Shown: positions 38,364 to 47,466 of the stretch, piece by piece
Position numbering within the stretch: the first letter of the stretch is position 1
Layout: each line of letters opens with the position of its first letter
Origin: an uncultured Alphaproteobacteria bacterium
GTDB taxonomy: Bacteria > Pseudomonadota > Alphaproteobacteria > MPNO01 > UBA830
Assembly (NCBI GenBank): GCA_913047365.1
Contig: CAJWUK010000003.1
Location: 1 to 49,950 of the forward strand
Reading direction: 5' to 3'
Length of the DNA stretch: 49,950 nucleotides
The notes under the pieces: generated by a model
Databases searched by the model: none
What the model saw: only the letters and a program-made list of their open reading frames with translations
What the model was told of the DNA's origin: nothing
Made by a program: the position numbers and the translations under genes

Positions 38364-38915
38364 ATGACCAACCTGAAACGTATCGGCGGCTTGCATCATT
38401 ACGCCTATCGCTGCCGAAACGCGGAAGAAACCCGCAGCTATTACGAAGACCTGCTTGGCTTGCCGCTGGCACATGTGATCCAGGCCGACGAAGTGCCCAG
38501 TACGGGCGCCTCCAACCCTTATGTGCACCTGTTTTTCGAATTCAATGACGGCAGCTATATCGCCTTCTTCGATCTAGGTGATGAAACCGCCTGCGTGCCC
38601 GACCCGGAGACCCCCTCCTGGGTGAACCACTTCGCAATGCATGTGGAAACCGTGGCAGAAGTAGGGGAATGGAAACGCCGGTTGGAAGACGCTGGTATCG
38701 AGGTTGTCGGCGTGACCGACCACGAATTCGTCAAATCGATCTATTTCTTTGATCCGAACGGCATTCGCCTTGAGATCACATGCGAGGTAATCGGAGAACC
38801 CGAGCGTCAGACCCACCGCGATGATGCCCATGCGGCGCTCAAAGCGTGGACTGACACCCGCCCGGCACCACAGACGGAATATTACCGGTTCAAGAAGGAA
38901 ACTTTGGAGGCGTAG
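38364..38915 (+). CDS. VOC family (glyoxalase/dioxygenase superfamily) protein
   Basis: GLHHYAYRCRNAEETRSYYEDLLGLPLAHV, FFDPNGIRLEI. Confidence 0.9.
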   Translation: MTNLKRIGGLHHYAYRCRNAEETRSYYEDLLGLPLAHVIQADEVPSTGASNPYVHLFFEFNDGSYIAFFDLGDETACVPDPETPSWVNHFAMHVETVAEVGEWKRRLEDAGIEVVGVTDHEFVKSIYFFDPNGIRLEITCEVIGEPERQTHRDDAHAALKAWTDTRPAPQTEYYRFKKETLEA

Positions 38916-38925
38916 CCCCCCCGTT

Positions 38926-39004
38926 TGTCATCCCAGTTTTATTCCGGGGTCCAGTTTTCGCTCGGACTGGCCCCTCGGGATCCCGGTGCAAGGCCGGGAT
39001 GACA
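38926..39004. repeat. Palindromic intergenic repeat (TGTCATCCC...GGGATGACA)
   Basis: Outer 9-bp inverted arms and inner CCAGT...ACTGG arms, located between convergent genes. Confidence 0.55.
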
Positions 39005-39018
39005 GTCAGACGGAAAAC

Positions 39019-39633
39019 CTAATCCGGCAAATTCGCCGTCATCTGCTGAACCCATTCGTCTGACGCGCCGGTCGATTTCAGTTCCGACGCCGCCTGTGCC
39101 TTGGTCTGCAGGACCGAGCCAATCACTTTGGGGTTGTCTTCTTCCGCCGGTTGGCAGCAGGCTTCCAGGCGGATGCCATTGGGATCCTTGAAATACATAG
39201 ACACGAGGCCTGGCAGGATATCGACCGGCCCGTCATATTCCACGCCGGCGGCATCAAACCGAGCGCGCATTTCTTCCATCTTGGTCGGTGTTATCGTAAA
39301 GGCGCAGTGCTGCATGCCGCCGATATCGTCGCGGTCGGACTGCTTCTTTTCGCCCTTCGGGATTTCGAAAAACGCCAATAGACTGTCATTGCCCATGTCG
39401 AAGAAATAGTGGCGGATTTCCTCGTATGGCGGGTTGCCGCGGTTGCCGGGTCCGGTACCGACACCCGGAGGGACCTTCATCGCATGTACCAGCGGCATGC
39501 CCACAACATTCACGTAAAAGTCGGTCGTCATCTGCATGTCTTCGGTGGTCAGCGCCAGATGATGGACGCCACGCGTGGGCGGCGGCGTGGACGTGGCCCC
39601 GGATTGTTCCGGGGCTGTACCTGAATCGGGCAT
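39019..39633 (-). CDS. VOC family protein
   Basis: GVHHLALTTEDMQMTTDFYVNVVGMPLVHAMKVP, YFKDPNGIRLEACC. Confidence 0.9.
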   Translation of the reverse strand: MPDSGTAPEQSGATSTPPPTRGVHHLALTTEDMQMTTDFYVNVVGMPLVHAMKVPPGVGTGPGNRGNPPYEEIRHYFFDMGNDSLLAFFEIPKGEKKQSDRDDIGGMQHCAFTITPTKMEEMRARFDAAGVEYDGPVDILPGLVSMYFKDPNGIRLEACCQPAEEDNPKVIGSVLQTKAQAASELKSTGASDEWVQQMTANLPD

Positions 39634-39751
39634 CTCGCTTCTCCCTGAATGATGACGCAACCATAGCAGCACTGGCCCGAAGGGCCAAAATCCTCTACGA
39701 AAGACGCAGAATAAAACGCCTCAAACGCAAATCGATCAAAAGGGAGCTGTC

Positions 39752-40375
39752 ATGATCTACGAAGCAAGAACCTATCGCCTGAAACCGCGCGGCGTGCCAG
39801 AATTCATGAAGACGTTCGGTAAAGCCTATGAGAAGCGCAAAAGCCTCTCTAAGATTTCGGCCTTTTTCTATACCGAGATCGGCCCCCTGAACGAGGTTAT
39901 CCATATCTGGCCTTACAAAGATGCCGACGAACGCGACAAAAAGCGCGCGCGGTCGGTCAAGGACAAGAAGTACAACTGGCCGCCCAAGGTTGCCCATCTG
40001 CAGGAACATATGCAGTCGGAGCTTTTCGTACCCTCCCCCTTCACACCCACCTTTGCAAAGGGAAATAAGGGACCGATCTTTGAATGGCGCGAATACCAGA
40101 TCATTCCCGGCATGATTCCAGAACTCTACAAGAGCTGGGAAAAAGCCATCGGCAAACGGACCGAATTGTCCGAATTGGTCATGGCAATGCACACCGATGC
40201 GGGCGACCTGAACAAGTTCGTCCATATATGGGCCTATGAAAGCCTGGAACACCGTGCCGAAGTCCGCGCAGAAGCCATGGCAAAAGGCATTTGGCCGCCC
40301 CATGGCCGCAAGGAAACCTTGCAGACCCAAGCGAATAAAATCGTTCTGGCAGCACCGTTTTCGCCGATCAAGTAA
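39752..40375 (+). CDS. NIPSNAP family protein with two tandem NIPSNAP domains
   Basis: MIYEARTYRLKPRGVPEFMK...VIHIWPY and FEWREYQIIPGMIPELYKSWEKA...FVHIWAY. Confidence 0.9.
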   Translation: MIYEARTYRLKPRGVPEFMKTFGKAYEKRKSLSKISAFFYTEIGPLNEVIHIWPYKDADERDKKRARSVKDKKYNWPPKVAHLQEHMQSELFVPSPFTPTFAKGNKGPIFEWREYQIIPGMIPELYKSWEKAIGKRTELSELVMAMHTDAGDLNKFVHIWAYESLEHRAEVRAEAMAKGIWPPHGRKETLQTQANKIVLAAPFSPIK

Positions 40376-40394
40376 GATCGATCTGACACTCTGC

Positions 40395-40426
40395 AACGGG
40401 CGGGCGCGTCTTGGCGCCCGCCCGTT
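40395..40426 (+). terminator. Terminator/strong hairpin after the NIPSNAP gene
   Basis: Perfect 13-bp stem AACGGGCGGGCGC-gtcttg-GCGCCCGCCCGTT. Confidence 0.65.
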
Positions 40427-40447
40427 TGCGTTCTGAGAGGTACCCTT

Positions 40448-41242
40448 ATGGATCTGGGAATCAAGGGCCGTCGTGCCCTGCTTCTGGCGTCCACCCGGGG
40501 GCTGGGTTTCGCCTCCGCGCTGGCATTGGCCCGTGAAGGGGTGTTCGTTTGCGTCAGCGGCTCGAACGGTGAACGCGCGGAAGAAGCGGCGGCAAAAATC
40601 CGTAAAGAATCCGGCGGGGCCGCGATGGGTCTGCCCGGCGATCTATCAAAACCTGCAAACATGGAAACTCTGGTAGCAGACGCGGCGGAAGGCTTGGGTG
40701 GCGGTATAGACATACTGCTGTTGAACCATGGCGGTCCTCAACTTCGCTCTGCGCTGGAGGTTACCCAGGACGAATTAGTTGCCCTCTCTTCCATCATGAT
40801 GAAAAGCATGATCCGCGCTGCGCAGCTTGTCGTGCCCGGCATGGGCGACCGGGAATGGGGCCGGGTGGTTCTGGTCGGGGCGCCGTCTGTGGGAGAGCCG
40901 ATTCCGCATAATGTGCTGTCGAACCTCTATCGCGGCGGCATGGCCAATTACTGCAAAACGCTGGCGGCGGAGGTTATCGGCAAAGGAGTAACAGTGAACA
41001 TCGTCTCGCCGTCCGCCGTCCTGACCGAACGCACACAGTCCACTGCCGAACAGCGGGGCGCCTTACGTGGCGTATCCGCCGAAGAAGAACTCGCCGCCCG
41101 CGAAAGCGCCCTGCCCGCCGGCCGGTTCGGCATGCCAGAGGAATACGGCGCAACGGTTGCCTTCATCTGCAGCGACCTGGCCGGTTACACAACCGGCACC
41201 AACATCCGCGTGGACGGCGGCGCGGCAAAGGGGTTCAGCTGA
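40448..41242 (+). CDS. SDR family oxidoreductase
   Basis: GRRALLLASTRGLGFASALALAREG, LLNHGGP, TTGTNIRVDGGAAKGF; the usual YxxxK catalytic motif is not obvious (NLYRGGMANYCK region). Confidence 0.88.
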   Translation: MDLGIKGRRALLLASTRGLGFASALALAREGVFVCVSGSNGERAEEAAAKIRKESGGAAMGLPGDLSKPANMETLVADAAEGLGGGIDILLLNHGGPQLRSALEVTQDELVALSSIMMKSMIRAAQLVVPGMGDREWGRVVLVGAPSVGEPIPHNVLSNLYRGGMANYCKTLAAEVIGKGVTVNIVSPSAVLTERTQSTAEQRGALRGVSAEEELAARESALPAGRFGMPEEYGATVAFICSDLAGYTTGTNIRVDGGAAKGFS

Positions 41243-41493
41243 CCCGATTTTACTTAGCCGCCCCAATTCGCGTCGAATGAACTGATACATCGCCGCCTAT
41301 AGCCACATATTTCGTGATGAGCTGAAAAATATGGAAGAAGACCCAGATCCGCCGGATGTGCGGCACAATGAAGACGCAAACCGCATGATCGAGACAAGCT
41401 GCTGAAACACCGTCATCTCACCCGGTGAAAAATCAGCGTGGGAATAACCCCGTTTGTTTGAGCGGTTCAGCCGGAGACCTGGATTATACGGTT

Positions 41494-42582
41494 CTATGCC
41501 TTCACTAACCTTTCAGGCACCAGCACAGCCCCCCGCATGATCATCCTCGCCGTACGAACTATACCAGCGGCCTGAATTTCATGACCATTCGCCCCATCAG
41601 TTAGGGTCAGGGCAAGGTGAAGTTTCCCCGCAGGGTGTTCGATGGAAAAGCGCGGGCTATTATCGCGCGCAAACAAATCCACAAGCGGTTCGGCCACCGT
41701 TCCCGGCGTGATTGAGGCGTAGGCAACGGCGATGCCGCCGGTGATCGCGTGGGTCTGGTGTGTCTTGTCGGGTACGAAATACCGCGACGTGATGGCGCCA
41801 CCATCTCGTGGCGGGGCGAGGATGACGATTTTCGGCTGAACCTGGCCTGTCACATCGCCAAGACCCATGCGCTGGCCAGCTTCGCGCCGCATGGTCTCGA
41901 CGCGTTCAAAAAACGTGGTGTCCTCGTCCAGTTCGCCGGCGGATTCGTATCCCGTTTTTCCGACATCGGTAGCCCGCATGATCATACACGGCATTGCCGC
42001 ATCGACGATCGTGACATCGACGCCGTCGATGGTTTCCATCTTCTCGCCGGTGGGAAACAGCTTGCCGGTGCGCGCGCCCACCACATTCATGAAATTCAAC
42101 AGGATGGGTGCCGCGGTGCCGGGTACGCCATCGATGGCCGCGTCACCCTCGTATTCCACTTGTCCGCCGGGCGTCGGAATCACGGCTTCGACCAGACCGT
42201 TTGTATTGACCTGATAGATACGGACCCGGGTTTCCCCGTCTTCGGCTTTCACCATGCCGGTCTCGATCGCATATGGCCCGACGCCCGCCAGCATGTTGCC
42301 GCAGGTCGGCGCGTAATCCACCTTGGCTTCCTCCACCGAGAGCTGGGCAAAAAAGTAATCAACATCGGCATCTTCCCGGTCGGATGAGGACAGGATACAG
42401 GCCTTGCTGGTGACGGAGGTCGTACCCCCGACGCCATCGACTTGGCGCGGGTCCGGAGAACCGAACGCCTTTAGGAAGATGTCGTCCCACAATTCCCGGT
42501 CTTCGGGCAGATCGGCTATGTTGAAATACAGCCCCCGCGAAGTGCCGCCGCGCATGAATATGGCCGGAATGGATGTCTGCAA
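41494..42582 (-). CDS. PrpF family isomerase (AcnD-accessory / 4-oxalomesaconate tautomerase-like)
   Basis: QTSIPAIFMRGGTSRGLYF...GSPDPRQVDGVGGTTSVTSKACILS; PTCGNMLAGVGPYAIE. Confidence 0.93.
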   Translation of the reverse strand: MQTSIPAIFMRGGTSRGLYFNIADLPEDRELWDDIFLKAFGSPDPRQVDGVGGTTSVTSKACILSSSDREDADVDYFFAQLSVEEAKVDYAPTCGNMLAGVGPYAIETGMVKAEDGETRVRIYQVNTNGLVEAVIPTPGGQVEYEGDAAIDGVPGTAAPILLNFMNVVGARTGKLFPTGEKMETIDGVDVTIVDAAMPCMIMRATDVGKTGYESAGELDEDTTFFERVETMRREAGQRMGLGDVTGQVQPKIVILAPPRDGGAITSRYFVPDKTHQTHAITGGIAVAYASITPGTVAEPLVDLFARDNSPRFSIEHPAGKLHLALTLTDGANGHEIQAAGIVRTARMIMRGAVLVPERLVKA

Positions 42583-42628
42583 GCCAACGATCTCCGTTTC
42601 TGGGCCTAAAGACTAGACCGATTTTAGC

Positions 42629-43801
42629 TCAGGCTGAACCGCCGCTTTCCCTCGCGTAGCGCACCAGTGCCATGAAGCGATAGATCCCGTGGACAAACTT
42701 GCCATAGGGCATGGTAAAAAACAGGCTAAACACCACGCCCAAATGGATCGCCAGCAGCGCCCCCATTGCGGGCGTATCACGCAAGAACAGAAGCAGAAGT
42801 CCGGTCAGGCTGGTCAGGAAAAGCATCAGCAGGAATGCTACGTCCATACCGAAACGGTCTTTGTCCTGCATATCGGGATCACGAATCCACTTGGCCCGCA
42901 AAAGACCCACCGGCCCGATCAGCAATCCAATCCCGCCCAACGTACCCAGCACGACGGGCAGGTCCCACCACGGATAAGGCGCTTCGCGGCCCCAAAAATA
43001 GTGGTACAGCGTGGCTACCGATGTCGAGGCAAAGCACAGCAGGAAGCCGTAAAAGGTGAAATGGTGGTAAAGTCGCCGGTGATCGGGCACGTCGTCTTCA
43101 TCCGCCAGGCAATCCCCGCCGCCGCCATCCAGATACCGCAGCTTGCTGGCATCTTTCATCGCCTGCCAGAAGGATTTGCCGTCGCTCAGCGTGCCGGGCG
43201 AGGGGTCAGCTTCTTTCCAGAATGCCCGCGCGCCCATGAATGTCGCAAGGATCGCATACAGGAAAACCGCGCCGAACAGAACGACCATCGCGTTGTGGGG
43301 CATCAGCTTATAGAACGCGCCCGGCCCGGTATGGGTGCCATATAGAATGGCCGGATCGTTCCAGGCTGCGAACCCGCCGATGAACAGCGCAACGCTAAAC
43401 GCGGAAATGATGCTGACCACCAGCCCATTGCGTGCAAACAGGCCGGAGAACATCCGCGGCCAGGCATAGGCCTGATAGGATTCCGCGCGCACCCGCGCCA
43501 TCACCTTCGGCACGTTGACGTCGAATTCGTGGGGCGGAGAGAACTGGCAATCGTAAAAGCACGCGCCACAGCCATGGCACAGATTGGCCAGATAGTTCAG
43601 GTCGCCATCGGGGAAATCCCGCCGCGCGATCATCGCCGGGAACACGGCGCACAATCCTTCGCAGTACCGGCAGGAATTGCACACCGTCATCAGCCGGCCC
43701 AGTTCGGTCAGCGTTTCCGTTCCGCCCGGCACGGCGCTAAGTCCCGCCTTTTCGGGCTTGGCCAGCGGATCGAAGTCTTTTGCCTGGTCAGTTGCGGGCA
43801 T
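42629..43801 (-). CDS. tcuB: Tricarballylate utilization 4Fe-4S protein TcuB-like
   Basis: CNSCRYCEGLCAVFPA, NLCHGCGACFYDCQFSPPHEFDVNVP, C-terminal membrane helices. Confidence 0.9.
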   Translation of the reverse strand: MPATDQAKDFDPLAKPEKAGLSAVPGGTETLTELGRLMTVCNSCRYCEGLCAVFPAMIARRDFPDGDLNYLANLCHGCGACFYDCQFSPPHEFDVNVPKVMARVRAESYQAYAWPRMFSGLFARNGLVVSIISAFSVALFIGGFAAWNDPAILYGTHTGPGAFYKLMPHNAMVVLFGAVFLYAILATFMGARAFWKEADPSPGTLSDGKSFWQAMKDASKLRYLDGGGGDCLADEDDVPDHRRLYHHFTFYGFLLCFASTSVATLYHYFWGREAPYPWWDLPVVLGTLGGIGLLIGPVGLLRAKWIRDPDMQDKDRFGMDVAFLLMLFLTSLTGLLLLFLRDTPAMGALLAIHLGVVFSLFFTMPYGKFVHGIYRFMALVRYARESGGSA

Positions 43802-45185
43802 TGTGTGCGGCCTCCCTGCCCGCGATACGGCCAAAAACGCTTCCGATGGTCATGCCGATCCCGGCGGCATATCCCTTACCCAGCACATTGCCGGACATGA
43901 TCTCCCCGGCGGCAAACATGTTCGCCGATGGTTTGCCGTCCTTCATAATGATCTTGGCCTGCTTGTCGACACGGGTGCCCAGATACGTGAAGGTGATCCC
44001 CGGCCGTACCGGATAGGCATAATAGGGCGGCGTTTCCAACCGTTGCGCCCAGTGGGTTTTCGGCGGTTCCAGCCCTTCGGTATGGCAATCGTCTAGAATG
44101 GTGTGATCGAACGTGCCGTCGACTACCGCGCCATTGAAATCGGAAACGGTTTTTTCCAGGGTCTCCGCCGGAATCTGCAGCTTTTGCGCCAGCTCGCCCA
44201 CGGTGTCCGCCCTGATCGGGGGAAACAGCGACGGCATGAATTTCGTCAGCACCGAATGGTCGAACACGATATAGGCGATCTGGTCCGGCTGCTGCGCCAC
44301 CAGCCGCCCCCAGATGGCATAGCGCTTCGGCCAGATATCCTCACCCTCGTCGTAAAAGCGTTCAGCGTGTTTGTTGACCACGATGCCGAACACCACGCAA
44401 TCCAGCCGGGTGATGATCCCGCCATCGTATTTGGGTGCGCGGGCATCGATGGCGACAGCATGGCACTGGGTCGGATCGCCGATTTCCTGGACGCCGGCAT
44501 CCAGCAGCATTCTGAGGATAGAACCCTGGTTGTTGGCAGTGCCGCGGATCAGAAAGTTTTCCGCTGCCTCGCCCCAGTATTCCTTCAACCACTCAATATT
44601 CGATTCAAACCCGCCGGCGGCGGCAACCAGCGCGCCGGCACGCACCGTTTCATCCGTGCCACCTATCCGCGCGGTGGCAGATACGAACATGCCGTTGTCG
44701 ATTTCCATGGACGTCACTTCGGCTTCGTACAGCACGTCAACGCCGATCCGTGCCGCCGTGTTGTAAAGCGCGTTCAGCATCGCACGCCCACCTCCTAGGA
44801 AGAATGAATTCGTCCGCCCCAGTCCCAGCGTGCCGCCCAGCGGGGGCTGGAACCGTACCCCCTGCTCCACGATCCAGTTCAGCATATCCTTTGAATGATG
44901 GATCATGTGGCGGGCGAGTTCCTCGTCGGTTTCGCCTTCGGTGACCCGCAGCAAGTCCTCGAACAGTTCCTCTTCCGGATAAGGCCCGGTCAGGGTATCA
45001 GTCGCCGCATCATGGGCGCAGCGCATGTTGCGGGTATGGCGAGTATTGCCACCGCGGAAAAATTTAGTCGCCCGTTCGAGCACCAGTACGGACGCGCCTT
45101 CAAGACGCGCGCTGATCGCCGCACATAGTGCTGCATTGCCCCCGCCGATGACGAGTACATCGTATTTTTGTATCAGATCCACCAT
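43788..45185 (-). CDS. tcuA: FAD-dependent tricarballylate dehydrogenase TcuA-like
   Basis: YDVLVIGGGNAALCAAISARLEGASVLVLERA, RGGNTRHTRNMRCAHD, GEIMSGNVLGKGYAAGIGMTIGSVFGRIAG. Confidence 0.9.
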   Translation of the reverse strand: MVDLIQKYDVLVIGGGNAALCAAISARLEGASVLVLERATKFFRGGNTRHTRNMRCAHDAATDTLTGPYPEEELFEDLLRVTEGETDEELARHMIHHSKDMLNWIVEQGVRFQPPLGGTLGLGRTNSFFLGGGRAMLNALYNTAARIGVDVLYEAEVTSMEIDNGMFVSATARIGGTDETVRAGALVAAAGGFESNIEWLKEYWGEAAENFLIRGTANNQGSILRMLLDAGVQEIGDPTQCHAVAIDARAPKYDGGIITRLDCVVFGIVVNKHAERFYDEGEDIWPKRYAIWGRLVAQQPDQIAYIVFDHSVLTKFMPSLFPPIRADTVGELAQKLQIPAETLEKTVSDFNGAVVDGTFDHTILDDCHTEGLEPPKTHWAQRLETPPYYAYPVRPGITFTYLGTRVDKQAKIIMKDGKPSANMFAAGEIMSGNVLGKGYAAGIGMTIGSVFGRIAGREAAHNARN

Positions 45186-45289
45186 GTCGCCGGATATTTC
45201 AAAAATTGAGATACCGAGTTTTGCCGCGTTGGCGCGCGGGAGGCAAGACGAAGTCTAGCCGACAGCACGAATACCACTATGATACCGTC

Positions 45290-46771
45290 ATGAACCTTGC
45301 CGAAGCCTTGGACGGCAATGCCCAGCGTCGTCCGCACGCCCCCGCCGTTATCACCGCAACCGACACCATCAACCATGCCGATTTTCGCAATATGGCCTGC
45401 CGCCGCGCAGCGCGACTGGCAGAATTGGGTGTGGAACGGGGCGATATCGTCGGCGTGAATTTGAAGGATAACTCGGAACATCTGGCTGCCCTGTTCGCCC
45501 TTGCGCGGCTCGGCGCGGCGTCCCTGCCCATGGACTGGCGCTGGACGGTGGAGGAAAAATCACGCCTCGCAGAGTTCTTTTCCCCCAAAATTGTACTCTC
45601 TGAACCAGACGACCCGTTCGCCCGTATCGGGGGCGACTGGCAGTCGGTGAAAACGGATAGGGCCTGGCTCGATGCGGTCCGAAAATGCAATCCTGATGCC
45701 ACAGAACTGGCCGATGGCGATCCGCCCTTGTTGCTGGCGCTATCGTCGGGAACGACGGGAATCCCCAAAGGGCCGCTGATCACCCACGATCAGTTCTTCG
45801 CTCGTTTCATGATCTATTTCGCAACTCTGGGATTCAACGAACGCACCCGGTATCTGTGCGCCACGCCGCTCTATTTCGGCGGAAGCCGCGGCTATTCTAT
45901 GTGTTCGGTCTATGCCGGGGGCACGGCCCTCCTCTATCCGCCGCCCTACGAGATGCCGGAATTGGTTTCGTTCGGCACAGAACACGGCGCGACCAAGATG
46001 TTTCTGGTGCCGACGCTGCTGCGTCGCCTGATGGACATGCCGGCGCGGGACGACGGGCAATTGCTGATGCCGGGGCTCGACCTGCTGTTTTCAACCGGAT
46101 CGATCCTGCACCCAGAAGAACGTGATGCCCTGATGAAGAACGTATCGCCCTGGTACCTGAATTTTTACGGTTCCACCGATGGCGGTGGGGCCACCGCGCT
46201 ATTCTGGGACGACCCGCCGGAGGTCGCGGGTTCCGTGGGACGGCCGGTATTCGGGGCGGAAATCGACATAGCGGGTGAGGACGATACGTCAGAGCCGTTC
46301 GGAAAGATCGGCCGTATCCGTTACAAACATCCTGGGACGGCGACGGGATATCACAACGATCGGGACGCCAGCCGTGAGGCCTTTCGCGACGGCTGGTATT
46401 ACCCAGGCGATCTCGGCTGGCGGGATGAGGCCGGTTACCTTTACCTAGCGGGCCGGGCCAAGGACATCATCATCCGGGGCGGCGTGAATATTTATCCAGC
46501 GGAGATCGAACACGTGCTGTGCCAGCACAAAGCGGTACGCGATGCCGCCGTCGTCGCCTGGCCATCGCGCGAATTCGGCGAGGAAATCGCGGCCTTCGTT
46601 GTCTTGCGCGATGCCGCTGCTGATCTGGACAATATCAACGGCTGGTGCCGCCAGAACCTTGCCCGCTACAAGGTACCGCGGGAAATTCTCCCAATCGACG
46701 ACCTGCCCAAAAGCGGTGTCGGTAAGGTGCTGAAGAACGCGTTGTCGGAGCGGCTGGAACCGATCGGGTAG
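45290..46771 (+). CDS. Class I adenylate-forming (AMP-binding) acyl-CoA synthetase family protein
   Basis: LLALSSGTTGIPKGPLITH, FYGSTDGGG, GWYYPGDLGWRDEAGYLYLAGRAKDIIIRGGVNIYPAEIE, PKSGVGKVLKN; start ATG 45290. Confidence 0.92.
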   Translation: MNLAEALDGNAQRRPHAPAVITATDTINHADFRNMACRRAARLAELGVERGDIVGVNLKDNSEHLAALFALARLGAASLPMDWRWTVEEKSRLAEFFSPKIVLSEPDDPFARIGGDWQSVKTDRAWLDAVRKCNPDATELADGDPPLLLALSSGTTGIPKGPLITHDQFFARFMIYFATLGFNERTRYLCATPLYFGGSRGYSMCSVYAGGTALLYPPPYEMPELVSFGTEHGATKMFLVPTLLRRLMDMPARDDGQLLMPGLDLLFSTGSILHPEERDALMKNVSPWYLNFYGSTDGGGATALFWDDPPEVAGSVGRPVFGAEIDIAGEDDTSEPFGKIGRIRYKHPGTATGYHNDRDASREAFRDGWYYPGDLGWRDEAGYLYLAGRAKDIIIRGGVNIYPAEIEHVLCQHKAVRDAAVVAWPSREFGEEIAAFVVLRDAAADLDNINGWCRQNLARYKVPREILPIDDLPKSGVGKVLKNALSERLEPIG

Positions 46772-46889
46772 CGGAGAGCTCTCATCTTTCTGCCTGACCG
46801 ATAGGTAGCGGGCCGGCTTGAGATAAAAACCGTTTTTATCACCGCCGCAATCGACAATTTCAAGGATGTTTCGGAAGCATCAACATCGC

Positions 46890-46918
46890 TTGACAGGACA
46901 GGCCTTCCTACACATTAT
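46890..46918 (+). promoter_or_regulatory. Candidate sigma70-type promoter of tRNA-Ala
   Basis: TTGACA - 17 nt - CATTAT, about 30 nt upstream of the tRNA 5' end. Confidence 0.6.
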
Positions 46919-46950
46919 CCGCCCGCTCGATCCCCCGGGATCGGCTCGGT

Positions 46951-47026
46951 GGGGCCGTAGCTCAGCTGGGAGAGCGCTGCGTTCGCAATGCAGAGGTCGG
47001 GAGTTCGATCCTCCTCGGCTCCACCA
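46951..47026 (+). tRNA. tRNA-Ala (anticodon CGC)
   Basis: 76-nt cloverleaf GGGGCCG-TA-GCTC...GAGC-G-CTGCG-TTCGCAA-TGCAG-...-GTTCGATC-...-CGGCTCC-ACCA; CCA encoded. Confidence 0.96.
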
Positions 47027-47058
47027 ATCTACACTGTCAATTTCACAGGGGCGATTTC

Positions 47059-47361
47059 ATGCAGATTATCCATACGCTGTTCAATCTCCTCGACATCGTG
47101 GTGCACCTCTATATGTGGTGTTTCATCATCTCGGCGATTTTGAGCTGGCTGATCGCATTCAACGTGATCAACACCACCAACCGGTTGATCTATACGGTCG
47201 GTGATTTTCTCTATCGGATCACCGAACCGGCCCTGCGGCCAATCCGAAATCTGCTGCCCAATTTTGGCAACATTGATTTTTCGCCGCTGGTCGCGATTCT
47301 GCTGCTGATCTTTTTCAAAGACGGCATTCTGCGGCAACTTCACATCTGGATCGTCACCTAA
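47059..47361 (+). CDS. YggT family membrane protein
   Basis: MWCFIISAILSWLIAFNVINTTNRLIYTVGDFLYRITEPALRPIRNLLPNFGNIDFSPLVAILLL. Confidence 0.95.
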   Translation: MQIIHTLFNLLDIVVHLYMWCFIISAILSWLIAFNVINTTNRLIYTVGDFLYRITEPALRPIRNLLPNFGNIDFSPLVAILLLIFFKDGILRQLHIWIVT

Positions 47362-47466
47362 CCTTCCGCTTTCCAATTGCCGGTAAAATGCGTCGATCAG
47401 TCTCTGTATCGAAGGCGACGAATGCGCTAATCAATCGGTTTGGATTGTAGAAGGAGTTTTCGCCGA

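Noticed and set aside
37757-38371. N-terminal extension of the second CDP-alcohol phosphatidyltransferase ORF
   Set aside because: The extension is antisense to the AtaL-like gene and has no family similarity; the true start is near 37756.
39695-40396. 233-aa minus-strand ORF opposite the NIPSNAP gene
   Set aside because: Full-length antisense of a well-supported tandem-NIPSNAP protein; typical GC-rich shadow ORF.
41331-41405. Short ORF MEEDPDPPDVRHNEDANRMIETSC in the intergenic region before prpF
   Set aside because: Too short, no recognisable family or ribosome-binding site support; could be a remnant but not defensible.
44103-44798. 231-aa plus-strand ORF opposite tcuA
   Set aside because: Shadow ORF; the minus strand carries the clear FAD dehydrogenase motifs.
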